Source of the DNA: Ursus arctos
Taxonomy: Eukaryota; Chordata; Mammalia; Carnivora; Ursidae
DNA: 64,000 nucleotides
Assembly (NCBI RefSeq): GCF_023065955.2
Contig: NW_026622997.1
Location: 22,610,001-22,674,000, forward strand
Reading direction: 5' to 3'
Part shown: positions 44,933 to 56,509 of the stretch, one piece after another
Layout of the letters: every line of letters starts with the position of its first letter
Position numbering within the stretch: position 1 is the stretch's first letter
Notes under the pieces: model-generated
What the model saw: the letters and a program-made list of their open reading frames with translations, nothing else
Databases searched by the model: none
What the model was told of the DNA's origin: nothing
Made by a program: the position numbers and the translations under genes

Positions 44933-45078
44933 AGACCAGTGCATCTCAAAGTTAGAGGTGCGCTGAATCACCTAGCATCTAGCTGAAATGCAGGCTCTGG
45001 TGAGGCCCGGGAGTCTGGACGTAGGTAACAAGTATCCAAGTGATGCTGGCCCATGGACCATACTTTGAGTAAAGAGGG
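44933..45078 (+). mobile_element. MER5A relic
   Basis: It starts CCAGTGCATCTCAAAGTTAG, then GCTGAATCACCTAGCATCTA, and ends CCATGGACCATACTTTGAGT, in the order of MER5A (hAT-Charlie). Confidence 0.8.
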
Positions 45079-45384
45079 CCTGTACTACAGAGTACCGAGG
45101 AAATCCTGAAGTAAGAATGTGATGGAGATAAACTGCTAACATTTCCCAATGGTGAACTTGAGCCAGGTGACTGAGGATGTGGTAGGGTGAAGGGAATGAA
45201 AACACTTCCAGGAGAGCAAACAGTATTTAAAAAAAAAAAAAATCATTGTAAGGAAAAGAGCATGAATTAAGGCAGTGGAGAGGATTTTGTTTGACTTCAG
45301 TTAGGAAATACTTAAGGGAACTACAAAAGATAGATCGGTTATTTACCGGTGGGGTGGGCTGTACAACGATGAACCAGGGAACTT

Positions 45385-45520
45385 GCAATTTCAGAGCTGG
45401 AAAGAACCTCAGACGTTATCAGTCCCAACAATTTGGTATAGACGAGGAAACTGAGCAACAAAATGATTTCATTAAGTGATGGTAGAGTTTGGGGTGGAGA
45501 CCAAGCTGAGGAATGTAGAT
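45385..45520 (-). mobile_element. MIR-class relic, antisense
   Basis: 'AGAGCTGGAAAGAACCTCAG' then 'AGACGAGGAAACTGAGCAAC' then 'GATGGTAGAGTTTGGGGTGG' follow the antisense pattern (ggaagggacctcagaggtca ... gatgaggaaactgaggc ... gtggcagagctgggat). Confidence 0.65.
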
Positions 45521-45814
45521 TGCATACATTCTGTAGACAGCCAAGACCTTGATAAAAGGAAAACCATTTGTATGTGGCACAAGGTAGAAACATGAAGGAA
45601 AAATGAAAGCAAGAGAGACAGACATATAGGAAATAATTTAATAGTCCAAGCATGGGTTTTGGGGTAAGGTCTGGTCTAGGGAGGTCTAGGGAGAAATAAA
45701 GGGAAAAGTTTAATCTGAAAAATGTTGTTTCTGCATAAATTAAATGGCTGGAAGCAGCTGATTAAGTCATCTTGTCCTGTAAGAGAATTCCTTCCATCCC
45801 TCTCCATTCTAATA

Positions 45815-46020
45815 CAATGTTTTTCAACCCTGACTCCACATCAGCATCGCCCCTAGGAGCTTTTCTTTTCCTTTTCTTTTCTTTTTTTTTTTAAAGGGAT
45901 GCCTGGGGTCCACGCCACATGAATTTAATCATACTCTCTGGGAGTGGAGCCCTGGCATCAGTATTTTTAAAAGCTCCCCAGATGACTATAATGCGCAGCC
46001 AGTGTTGAGAATCACTAATC
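45815..46020 (+). mobile_element. MER5A relic with pyrimidine insertion
   Basis: It starts ACAATGTTTTTCAACCCTGA and continues ACATCAGCATCGCCCCTAGG. After a CTTTT-rich expansion at 45860-45892 it resumes GGGGTCCACGCCACATGAAT and ends GTTGAGAATCACTAATCAG. Confidence 0.8.
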
Positions 46021-46559
46021 AGATCTATAGTCACCAGCTCATTTCATAGACTTCGTTTCTGTCCCTGAACATTCCCCCAAGTGTTAACTATTATACTGGC
46101 ACTAGATCATTTTTAATACTTAGTGTGTTTTGTGGTGGGTTTTGAGGGTTTGTAGCACAGTCTTTAAGTCCATGTCTTCTACCCCTCATTAACTGCCACA
46201 ACTTAGTTGTGAACATATCCTGATACTTCTCATTGGCAAGAAAAGGAAAAGTGATATGGCATATTATTGGATGGAAATGAGGGACCCGGTTTATGAACCT
46301 ATATGGTACCATAGTGTGGCAGTGCATTGCCTTGTTGTCATTTTATTTGATTTTACCTTTGCTTTAATAATCTACATTAATAGGCTCCTTAGGATTAGAG
46401 CTGATAAAAGAGGTAGGTACTTAAAATCGCTACTTGGACTCTTGGAACTTTTGAGTCTTCTCTCAAAAATGACTTAAGGTTTTGGCAAAAAAAAAAAAAA
46501 AAAAAATGTGAAAGGGAGACATTCTTGTGGCTTTTCCTTGATGACTAACTTAACTTTTA
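46021..46559. other. Unique sequence with poly(A) at 46484-46506
   Basis: No supported gene or transposon apart from the A-run. Confidence 0.4.
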
Positions 46560-46695
46560 AACCTTCACTGATTCATTTATTCTTCTAAAATTAATTGAGT
46601 ACCTACTATGTGTCGGACACTTTTTCAGACCTGAGGATGCCAAGAAGGAAAAGCACTTCCTCTGCTCTCAAAGAGGAACAGATAAGCAGAGTTAA
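46560..46695 (+). mobile_element. Ancient L2-class relic
   Basis: 'TTGAGTACCTACTATGTGTC' followed by 'GGACACTTTTTCAGACCTGA' and 'TCCTCTGCTCTCAAAGAGGA' match the widespread pattern (tgagcacctactatgtgccaggcactg ... ccctgctctcatggag). Confidence 0.65.
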
Positions 46696-46859
46696 TTTCA
46701 GATATTCTCTTTGTTCAGTTTGGACACTTAACAGGTACTTGGCTTTTCTGTAGGATCTTAGAGTTCTATTTTATGAGTACTTCAAAAAATTCTTTCAAAA
46801 ACCAGATTATAGAGAATATTCGCCCTCTCGTTCTTTTCCTACATTTGCCTAATTTCCCA

Positions 46860-48030
46860 ATTACACCTCACAAAAGTCACTATTATTAATTTTTGAGATA
46901 TCCTTCTAGAGTATTTTTATGAGTATACAAGCAGATGCAAATATATTCGTATTTTTCTCCTTTTTCACACTGTTCTGTATCTTTTTTAATTTCAAAGTAA
47001 TGGTAGGGGTTCTTTTTATATCAACCATATTCTTTTACATTTTGTTCTTCCTCCATAATATTCTGTTGTCTGGAAGTACCATAATTTATCTTACTGCTAG
47101 TGATGGTGATCTAGGCTATTTCCAATCTTTTATTACAAAGCTACATAAACAACCCTGTATCTGTGTCATTTTACACGTGTGAGTTTGTTTCTGTTTTATT
47201 TTGTTTTTTGTTTTTTTAGCAAGAGAGAGCAAGCGGGAGGGGCAGAGGGAGAGGGAGAGAGAGAGAACCTAAAGGAGGCTCCAGGCCCAGCATAGAGCCC
47301 AAATGGGGGTTTGATTTCACGACCCAGAACCATGACCTGAGCTGCAATTAAGAGTCAAATGCTGACCTGACTGAGCCACCCAGGCACCCCTGTACGAGTT
47401 TATTTGTAGGGTAAATTCCTACAAGTGAAATCACTAGGTCTTTAAAGAGTACATGTAAACATTCCTGAATGTTTCCTTAAGATAAAGTCATAGGCATGAG
47501 ATTGCTAGGTTGAAAGGTGTAAATACATTTAAGGTTTTTGATACTTACTGACACATCACCTTGTACCACTTTATTTTCTCACTCTGAAACCTTGCCTGCA
47601 CTAGAAACTATCTTTCATCTTCTTTTAAAACTCTTTGTTCATTTGATAGGTAAAGAATGGTATGCATTCATATAAATATATGTATAAATAATATGGTATA
47701 CCATTTAACTATGTATATATTAATATGCATTTCTATAGCTATTAGTTTGACCTTGATTCCATAAGTTTACTAGCCATTGTATGATCAGGGACTTGTCTGT
47801 TCATTTCCTTTGTCCAATTTTGAAGAATTTTTATTTTTCTTGTTGATTTGCAATAAATAGCTTATATTTCTTAATATAAATAATAGCTTATAATTATTAC
47901 CCCCTTATTTAGGTGCTGTGCTAATAAGCATTTTTAATTGGTTTTGTATATTGTAAATATTTTATCTGAGTTTCATATGTGTCTTTAATCTTTAAACAGT
48001 ATTTCCACTTAAAAACGTATAGAGGCTTTA
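46860..48030 (-). mobile_element. L1M 3' segment, antisense, carrying SINEs
   Basis: Antisense L1 text: 'CTAGGCTATTTCCAATCTTT', 'GGGTAAATTCCTACAAGTGA', 'ATCACTAGGTC', 'TTGATAGGTAAAGAATGGTA', 'CTGTTCATTTCCTTTGTCCA', 'GTATATTGTAAATATTTTAT'. Minus strand. One SINE interrupts it, and another sits at its far edge. Confidence 0.8.
47195..47390 (-). mobile_element. CAN-SINE, older copy, in antisense L1
   Basis: T-rich tail first, then GCAAGAGAGAGCAAGCGGGA, ending GACTGAGCCACCCAGGCACC. The flanks GTGAGTTTGTTT and TACGAGTTTATTT look like eroded target duplications. Confidence 0.9.
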
Positions 48031-48045
48031 AAAATTATGTGATAA

Positions 48046-48246
48046 GGGGCGCCTGGGTGGCTCAGTTGTTAAGCATCTGCCTTTGGCTCAGGGCGTGATC
48101 CCGGCGTTCTGGGATCGAGCCCCACATCAGGCTCCTCTGCTGGGAGCCTGCTTCTTCCTCTCCCACTCCCCCTGCTTGTCTCTCTCTCACTGGCTGTCTC
48201 TCTCATTGATGTCTCTGTGTCAAATAAATAAATAAAATCTTAAAAA
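48046..48246 (+). mobile_element. CAN-SINE, fairly young
   Basis: Complete copy (head GCGCCTGGGTGGCTCAGTTG) with an insertion-like 'CTCTCATTGATGTCTCTGTG' near the end. A perfect 15-bp target duplication (AAAATTATGTGATAA) lies at 48031-48045 and 48247-48261. Confidence 0.97.
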
Positions 48247-48487
48247 AAAATTATGTGATAAAATCAATTGATTTTCTATGGGTTTTGTTTGTTTGCTTTA
48301 ACACATAAAAAAGGCTATGCCACTCTAAAATCAGAATAGTATTCACCGTTATCTTTTTCTAGTTCCTAAGGATTTTAAGTAATGTTTAAAACCTAAATCA
48401 ACCATAAATGTGAGTAGATAAATATGAGTACTTACAAATGCTTTATGCCTACAATGTAACTATCTTTTCTGTTTTAAGAAAATTTTG

Positions 48488-48681
48488 GGGGCGCCTGGGT
48501 GGCACAGCGGTTAGGCGTCTGCCTTCGGCTCAGGGCGTGATCCCGGCGATCTGGGATCGAGCCCCACATCAGGCTCTTCAGCTATGAGCCTGCTTCTTCC
48601 TCTCCCACTCCCCCTGCTTGTGTTCCCTCTCTCGCTGGCTGTCTCTATCTCTGTCGAACAAATAAATAAAATCTTTAAAAA
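48488..48681 (+). mobile_element. CAN-SINE, young ursid-type
   Basis: Complete copy with head GCGCCTGGGTGGCACAGCGG and tail AAATAAATAAAATCTTTAAA. The AAAATTTT-type flanks suggest an A/T-rich target duplication. Confidence 0.93.
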
Positions 48682-48699
48682 AAAAAAAATTTTTGCATC

Positions 48700-50220
48700 C
48701 TTTTTTTAAAAAAAATTTTTTTAAGTAGAGATAACTAGAAAAGGTAGCAAGGGCGACTAAGATTATCCACTGTCCCATCAACCTGAGACAATCCATATTA
48801 ACATTTAGATCAAATCCAGTTGGTTTTCTATGCATACATATATACATACATGCACATATATATTGGCTTTTTCTTTTCTTTTTCTTTTTCTTTTTTAACC
48901 AAAAAATGGCATTAAACCATGGATATTCTTTTTCCCTATTCCCCCCAACCCACGTTAGCCACACAGGTGAATATCTTTCTATGTCAGTGACTCTGCCTTC
49001 TCATTATAGTAATCCATTGTATGGTGGAGAACTTCCTAATGAGATAATTTCAGCTCCTAGAGAAGGGAGCCTGGGCAGAAGCATTCCAGGGAAAACCTCA
49101 CCTGTCTATTGGATGTTCATCTGGCCAGAATCTCCCACAGGAATTTCAACCTATTGTTTCTCAAAGACTTTCAATTTCTTTGAGGACCTAACTGCCAGAA
49201 AAAAAGAAAAGAAAGAAAAAAAGGCTAACATAGTGGTCAATCATTAATCCACCCCAACAAGAGAGACAACTGAGAAAGAAAACACAAATCACTTTCCTTG
49301 CAAGGCATGGTTCAAAATATTCTTCTAGACTTGTGTGCCTCCTTTTGTTTTCCCACACCAGTTCTCTTCCCCCTACTAATCAAAATGCACCTCTCCTTTC
49401 AGATCATTTTAAACGTATGCCCCTTATGTATTTCTTAACGATAATAATGACGTGTGTTGCTCTCCCAGAGATCTGACCTGAGGTTTGTTCTAGCTGTGAT
49501 ACTAGTATAGACCATTCCATCAATTATGAATGTATTCATGTGTGTGGAGGCAATAGTAGGCCAGTGATAATGTTACCTTATTCTGGAGACTTACCCTTAT
49601 AAATAAATAATGAGATGTTTCTGTGAAGTGCCTTTAGCAAAGGCAGGGGAAAACATTACTTCTCAGACTGAAGATTTTAAAGATTATAAACTGATATTTA
49701 AAAACTGATACCAAAGTTTTCTCAGTAAGATATAAACAATTTATGTGAACAAATAAAAGGAAACAAAATTAACTGGAAATTCTACAATGCTAAATTGGGT
49801 GGCTAAAGTTCTCTAGCTGGCAAGTATAAAATCGAAGCGAACAGATCTGAGAGTCTGAAATAGATTCTTGGATATACAGGGAAATTTATCTTTCTACCTC
49901 CAAGTATCTTATGCTGTACATTAAAAATAAGTAAATTACACTTAAAAATGTTAGGTAAAGATATAATTTGTGATACAATGCTACATTCTTAATATTAAAT
50001 ATAATATTGAAAATTACTTTCAATGAGAATGATATGACCCAGCAATATGTATGATTGATTTTTCTTATTAAGCATCATCTTTTTTTTTCTTTCGACCAAC
50101 TCCTATTAGGTTTATGTATTAAGCTAGATACTCAAGTCTAGGAACTAATTCAAATAGCTTCATGAAGTAGAATGAGTGCTAGCTTCCCAAGTGGATCTGT
50201 TCTTTACCATATATTCTAGT
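48700..50220. other. Unique AT-rich sequence, nothing recognised
   Basis: A T/C-rich tract lies at 48868-48897. The 113-codon plus frame at 48906-49247 has no known domain and ends in a Lys-rich low-complexity stretch. Confidence 0.4.
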
Positions 50221-50254
50221 CTCACTGCTAGCAAACTAGAAAATGCTTTGTGGT

Positions 50255-50270
50255 TGCCACTAGAGGGCAA
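50255..50270 (+). promoter_or_regulatory. CTCF-like motif
   Basis: TGCCACTAGAGGGCAA closely matches the CTCF core CCA[C]NAG[G/A]GGGC in the plus orientation. It lies in unique DNA about 6.9 kb right of the CpG island. Occupancy cannot be inferred from the motif alone. Confidence 0.45.
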
Positions 50271-50589
50271 ATAGCCTCCTGGACTTCTCTTTGACCAAGG
50301 AGCATCTCTGCAGGCAGCCAAAGCTTCAATGTCTCATAAACCTAGTTTTAAATCTGGCATTGCCAACTTTTAGTCAACCCACAATCTCAGCAAGCTGAGA
50401 ACTTTTAAAGTCAAGACGTAAGTTTGCTTTTTTACCATTTTACCAAATGGATAGATCTCTTGCCTGAGTGCACTAACTCCTGACCTTCTTATCCTAACCC
50501 TTTCTAGATCTTAAACCTCATAGCTCTGCCACCAAGGTGAACTAACTCACAGCATTCGACAGCATTCTTGGACCTTAGAGTGGCATAAG

Positions 50590-51010
50590 ACACTCTTTCC
50601 AATGTGACCGATTTCTGCTTACCTTTCCAATCTCATCTCCCACTGCTCCCTGATATTCCCTCTACACTGCACCACTTTATAGTTATTGGCAGTTCCTTGA
50701 ACATACCATGTTATTCCATGCCCCCATGTCTTTGTTCAGCTTATCCCTTCTATCTGGGATGCCGGCACTGCCCAACACATATTTTTGAAGGCTTGGTTCA
50801 GATATCACCTGTGAGAAGCCTTAAAGTCTCTGCTGATCCCTGTCTTCCCCTACTTCTTCTTCCTCGGCAATAAATTTAGTGTCCCCCTCCTCTGGGCTCC
50901 TCCAGCCTCTTGCACACACCTCTGTCACCAATGCTAACCCTACTATTGGGATTATGTCTAGCAGAGTAGGAACATTCAATCTCAACTGTTTTGTCTTTTC
51001 TTTGCAGCAT
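50590..51010 (+). mobile_element. L2 3' region relic
   Basis: 'TGTTCAGCTTATCCCTTCTA' and 'TCTGGGATGCCGGCACTGCC' match the L2 'ctctgcctggaatgc' block. 'CTTGGTTCAGATATCACCTG' and 'TGAGAAGCCTTAAAGTCTCT' match the 'caggtctcagctcaaatgtcacctcctcagagaagcc' block. The 89-codon frame inside is not a gene. Confidence 0.75.
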
Positions 51011-51850
51011 TAGAAATTGTTAGGAGTTCTGGAAGGATGAAATACGAACACCCCCTCTCCTGTCCAGGAGGCAGACTCCAGCAACTGTGGTTTTTGAATA
51101 CTCTGCTCTTTCTGTCCTTCAATAAGGAGGGACAAGATTTCTGCTGATAAAAATCTGGACGTCATTGGTAGTTAAAAGAAATGACTAGGGTTTTAGTCAT
51201 AGAGAAATATTTGGAATCTGGAGAGACTGAGGTAGAATGGAAAAGGTTTTGAGTGGCCAAACATTATTGTCCAGAGTCAGGAGACTGGTCTGAATGTACA
51301 GCCACCCCAAGGAGGTGCCCAGTGAGTGGGCTGGGGGAAGAGCCCCATGAGGGGCTTGGCTTACGTGCGCAGGAGCCATAATGAACTGACTCAGCCCAGC
51401 CCCCACGAGAGGACCATCTAGTTGAATGGGAGTCTTGCCTCTACCAGAGGAATAATCACGGGGTGTGATCCTCAGCCTAGGATTAAGTCTTTTTTTTTTT
51501 TTTTTCCAAGCACAAACTGCTCCTCAAAACTATTGAAAATCATTGAACACAAGAAGTGTCCAAGAAACTGTCACAGAGCAGAGACATGGTGACTAAAGGT
51601 TATGTGGTAATCTGGGTGGGATCCTGGGACAGAAACAGGGGATTAGATGAAAACTGAGGAAATGTGAATAGTGTAGACTTTTGTTAAGAATAACGATCAG
51701 GATTGGTTCATTAATTCTAATTCTGTACATATCGTACAAAAATAAGAAGTTAACAACAGGGGAAAGAGTGCGTGGGGTGTGTGGAATCTCTCTGTATCAC
51801 CTTATCCAATGTCTCTATAAATCTAAAAGTGTTCTAAAAACGTAAGTTTA
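51011..51850. other. Unique sequence, T-run at 51489-51505
   Basis: No supported gene or transposon. Confidence 0.4.
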
Positions 51851-51856
51851 TTAAGG

Positions 51857-51942
51857 AGAAACAAGGAGAAGAAGGAGGAGGAAAAAAAGAAGGGGGAGGA
51901 AGAGAGGAAGGAGAGGAAAAAGAAAAAACAAAAACAAAAGAT
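51857..51942 (+). repeat. Purine-rich low-complexity tract
   Basis: Irregular GGA/GAA/GAAA units. The overlapping minus-strand frame with Leu/Phe runs is an artefact. Confidence 0.92.
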
Positions 51943-52079
51943 AAATTTTTAAAACCCCCAAAAACCTAACCTGTGAAAATGTCTCTTTCAAAACTCTCAG
52001 GACACTGGAAGCACTGAAGGCACACGAATTCCATGTGTGCAGGACCAATCCATGCTGATATCCCCAGTGCCTGGCTTTA

Positions 52080-52244
52080 TTTATTTTTTTAAAGATTTTT
52101 ATTTATTTGAGAGAGAGACAGAACATGAGCAAGGGAAGGGGCAGAAGGACAAGCAGACTCCCCTCTGAGCAGGGAGCCAGCATGGGGCTCTATCCCAGGA
52201 CCCTGAGATCATGACCTGAGCTGAGATCAAGAGTCAGATGCTTA
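52080..52244 (-). mobile_element. CAN-SINE, older antisense copy (part 1, host of a nested SINE)
   Basis: Antisense copy from AAAGATTTTTATTTATTTGA to GAGCTGAGATCAAGAGTCAG. It resumes at 52457 after the nested element. The outer flanks AGTGCCTGGCTTTA and AGGGCCTGGTTTTA (52066-52079 and 52497-52510) are its own eroded target duplication. Confidence 0.93.
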
Positions 52245-52440
52245 GGGCGCCTGGGTGGCACAGTCGTTAAGCGTCTGCCTTCGGCTCAGGGCGTGATCCC
52301 GGCGTTCTGGGATCGAGCCCCACATCAGGCTCCTCCGCTAGGAGCCTGCTTCTTCCTCTCCCGCTCCCCCTGCTTGTGTTCCCTCTCTCGCTGGCTGTCT
52401 CTGTCAAATAAATAAATAAAATCTTTAAAAAAAAAAAAAA
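52245..52440 (+). mobile_element. CAN-SINE, young ursid-type, nested in an older SINE
   Basis: Complete sense copy. A perfect 16-bp target duplication (AAGAGTCAGATGCTTA) derived from the host SINE lies at 52229-52244 and 52441-52456. This gives a clear relative age. Confidence 0.97.
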
Positions 52441-52456
52441 AAGAGTCAGATGCTTA

Positions 52457-52483
52457 ACCAACTGAGCTACCCAGGGGTGCCCC
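52457..52483 (-). mobile_element. Older antisense CAN-SINE (part 2)
   Basis: 'ACCAACTGAGCTACCCAGGG' completes the tRNA-like head of the host SINE. Confidence 0.9.
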
Positions 52484-52510
52484 CCACCCCCAACTCAGGG
52501 CCTGGTTTTA

Positions 52511-53898
52511 GTATTTGGTCAATGCATAGTTATTGAATTAAAATTACTTTCCAATAAGGAAGTCGTAAAGAGTAGTAAAGAGAATGTTTTTCTTCTGCTG
52601 ATACACAAAACTATAAAATATATTTTGTTTGCTTAAGTTGATAAAAAAAAAAAAAATTTTGTAGGGCTACCCAGTTCAACAGAGTTTGCCCTGACATTTA
52701 GAAAGAATGTTATAAGACAAACTATTATCTTAGTGCAGGAAAAAAAAAAAATCAAACTCCATTTTTTAAGAATGTTACCATTCTTCTGACGTTCACCTGG
52801 AGGAAACTTATCCTTATAATAATGAGATGTTACAATTGAGGCAGAAAATACATAGAGATCTAGTATAAAATGTCTAAATAGTTTTAAGTAAAGAATGAAG
52901 GTTCAATATCTTTTTCATATAAAAGGAAGCAAACATATTAAAATTCTCCTAAGTACTAATATTTGAAGTACATAGAGTGAAAATAGAAAGTGCTCATATA
53001 TTTTTGATACAGAAATTGTTCTCTTGTATGTTTTTTAGTTTTGTGAAAATCTCTTGGCAAATGATACTTATCACAAATAGCATTTCTTCTATGAGGGATA
53101 TTTCAAAATATTTTGGAATATAGACATTGTATTTTTACATTTTGCATACCTCATGATATTTGTCTTTCAATATGTCAATATTGTAGACATTTACACTTAA
53201 AAGAAGAAGGTGTGGAAGAAAGGAAAGACGGCCAAAAAATAAAGGTTTCGGATAACAAATTCAAAAGTGTTTCTTCTGCCAGTGTTCTGTGCATTGACTG
53301 AAGAGTTGGGGTCTTGCTGATGACTCAGGACTCTGCTAAGCTGTCTTGCTTATCACAACGGAGGCTATCAACCACACAAATATAAAGCTGTAACCCTCTC
53401 TCCTTGGCAAGGAAGTAAAAAAAAAAAAAACTTAATAGATTTTTAGTTTGAACGGACAACCCATACTGATATTTTTGATATACTGTGAGAAAAGTAAAAG
53501 GGTCATTTTTTGGTATTTTCAGAATAAATGTAAATCAATGATGTTTCAAAATATACTTGCTTCCCAGTATAGATTAAAATATATTCCAGATAATATGTTA
53601 AACTATATTAATCCCAGAAGATGCTAATTAATTACCTGAGATAGATGTGCTAATTAATCACATGAGATGAATTCTCCATTTCTCTCTTAAAATGAATAAG
53701 AGGAATTAGTAAAAGGAGAGAATGAAGAAATGCATGTGATTAGAGGCAACGGAGTGGAAAGAGCTCTAGGTCATATAGGGAGGAAAAAGGACAGAGAGGA
53801 AAGAAGCCTGGGTGGAGTCCTTACACCAGGGCCAATAATGCTATCAGTGAACTATCATGCCTACTCTATGGGCCTACTGTGCATGGGAATTTTATATG
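52511..53898. other. Unique AT-rich sequence, nothing recognised
   Basis: Several A-runs occur (52646-52657, 52739-52751, 53416-53430). No exon, RNA or transposon could be supported. Confidence 0.4.
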
Positions 53899-53914
53899 CA
53901 TTTTCTAATTTTTT

Positions 53915-54106
53915 TTTTAAAGCTTTTATTTATTTATTCGACAGAGAGAGACAGCCAGCAAGAGAGGGAACACAAGCAGGGGGAGTGGGAGAGGAAAAAG
54001 CAGGCTCATAGCGGAGGAGACTGATGTGGGGCTCGATCCCATAACACCGGGATCACACCCTGAGCTGAAGGCAGATGCTCAACCGCTGTGCCACCCAGGC
54101 GCCCCA
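53915..54106 (-). mobile_element. CAN-SINE, young ursid-type, antisense
   Basis: Complete antisense copy ending GTGCCACCCAGGCGCCCC. The target duplication CATTTTCTAATTTTTT lies at 53899-53914 and 54107-54122. Confidence 0.96.
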
Positions 54107-54122
54107 CATTTTCTAATTTTTT

Positions 54123-56169
54123 AAACAATGTCAACAAATTAATGATTACCCATATTTTAGAAATGAGGACCGTGACATTCAGAGAGTTTAGCAACTTGTC
54201 CAAGGTCCCCCTTCCCCTGCCCACTAAGAGCAGACACATGCGTCAAGCCTAGATCGATGTGATCTCATAGATTATGGAACCTACTACATCATTCCTCAGC
54301 ATTTCCCTGTCAAATGTTTCAGGTATGACTTTAGATTGGAGATTTTGGTAAGTGAATTCATATTTGTAGGAACTACCCAAAGTCTAAACTCATTACTGAA
54401 GCTAATTGAACGGCATCAATTTCCTCATCTTTTCTGATCTATAATCTTTGCTACCCTTTCTGGTCCAGAAAGAAAAGATTTCATTACTTTCGCCAAATGC
54501 TTCCTGCTATATACCATAAGCCAAGGCAATCTGTTGTGTATTTTACTGGTACCATTATACCAGGGCTACACCCAGAATGTTCAGAGCATTAGTCAAAATC
54601 TGATTTCCTGTATATGTTTTTATGGTTCAGAGAGTTTTAATTCTGTAAATTTCCTTTGGTTCATTATTATTGTTTCCAGTCCTCAGTAGATATTTTTCAT
54701 CTTGTCTTTTAACTTCTTAAAATATGAGTGGTGGTTGTTTTAAAGTTGGTATATGAAAACTCTGTAATGGGGATCACCTGTGGGTCTGTTTCTCAAGTCC
54801 TTTTTTCTTCTGGATTTTGGTGACATCTTGTCACCTTGTTTGCCTGGTTACGAGGCACTGTATATGAAATTTGTCAAGAGACTCTGAATGCTGCTATATT
54901 CCTCCAGAGAGAATGTGCATATGCTTTTAGCAGGCAACTAGGTTAGGGGCACTAGGAACCCCTACACACCTTAGTCCATTTGGCAAATGGAGGTCATCTG
55001 ATGTTGGGCTTTAGTTCCTCTGAGAACTGATCTATTTTCAGCTCACTGTTCTTTCCAGGGATAGCCTTTCTGGGTCCAAATCGACTGCTTGAGGTATTTA
55101 CGAAGATCCCTCCTTCTTAGCAAACAATGACCTCCAATTTTTGATCTCCCACCTCCACGAATCTGTCTAAAGCTTTCTCAGATTACATCCTCTCAGCCAC
55201 AGATTTCAGAATCAGCAATCACCTTCAGGGAAAAGTAGACCCAAATATCAGGTTCACCTCTATGGACTTTCATCCTCTATCAGATCTTGACCTCACAATT
55301 CTTCATGCCTTGCTGGTTCTACAACGATTTTAGATTTTTTGTTTTTGTATCACTCAGTCCAGCTTCTCCAGCTCCTCTTGGTGGGAAAGTAGGTCCGAAA
55401 CAACCTAGTCTGTCATTCCTGGAAGTGGTTTTACCCGAACTGTATCGATTGTGGTTTTATTATTATTTATTGTCAATATAAAAATACAGTTTCCATTTAA
55501 AAAGTGAGGTATTTAGCTTCTCCTGAAAAAATAAAAGTTATAGCAAACTGACCCCAATTTCCTGCATGTTAGCAATCTCTTGATTGGAGTAAGGGCTGTC
55601 ACCTTGAGACGGATCAAGCATGATTCAATTTCACAAGGCTTTCCAACATCCTAGTTTATTATACCAGTTACCTTTGTTCATTTCTGCTACTTGCCTGACA
55701 CTTGTTTCTGTGACCCCTAGTTCCGGTGACTGTAAATTCACCACAGGGATCCAAAAAACCTAAATCAAGTTCTTTTCCCAAAAAATTCGCACCAAGCAGC
55801 AACAGATATTTTGCTTAGCCCCATTTACAGCCCTCAGAACTAAAGAAATTTCTGTCCACAGACTATGGTTGAGGTAAATCACACAACATCATTTTTATAA
55901 TGTATTCTGTAACGTTCGCATCCATAAACATCCCTCTTACTCGCTAACTCACAAATTTTGATTATCTCAATCATGACCAAGCAATTCTAATCTATATCAA
56001 TTGCTTAAAGACTTACAATTTCTTCTTTAATTGAGTCTCATTTCCTTGTTTCCTCAATTGAACTAATTAAATGTTTGTGCATGGAATTTTTACAAAAATT
56101 AATTTGGGTGATAGTGAACGTGCAGTTTAGGGGAAAAGGCCAACTTTCTCATACATTCTATCCATGGCT
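54123..56169. other. Unique sequence, no gene or repeat supported
   Basis: About 2 kb with weak, undecidable old-repeat texture around 54.6-55.2 kb. No exon recognised. Confidence 0.35.
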
Positions 56170-56500
56170 AGCAAATATTCATTCTGTCTCCTATCCATCA
56201 AATATATTTGAGCAGACACCCCCGTGCCAGGCACCGTGCTAAATGCTGAAGGTGCCAAGATGAATAAGACACAGACCCTGAACCAGAGAAGCTCACTGCA
56301 GTAGGAAGGCAGACACAGGAAACAATCTTTGCAACATTCCAGAGTGACTATAATGAAGTTACGAACAAAGAGCTATGGGAGTGACTAGGTATGTCTAAAG
56401 AGTAGGGGGAAAAAAAAAAGGTTTCTCAGAGGAAGTAGTATTTCAACGTGCCCTTAAAATGATGATTTAGGTGTTAGTCAGATAGAGCAGAGGAAGGAGG
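56170..56500 (+). mobile_element. Ancient L2-class relic
   Basis: 'TATTTGAGCAGACACCCCCG', 'TGCCAGGCACCGTGCTAAAT', 'TGAATAAGACACAGACCCTG', and later 'CAGAGGAAGTAGTATTTCAA' follow the common order (ttgagcacctactatgtgccaggcactgtgctaggc ... agaaggtgacatttgag). Confidence 0.7.
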
Positions 56501-56509
56501 TCTTTATGG

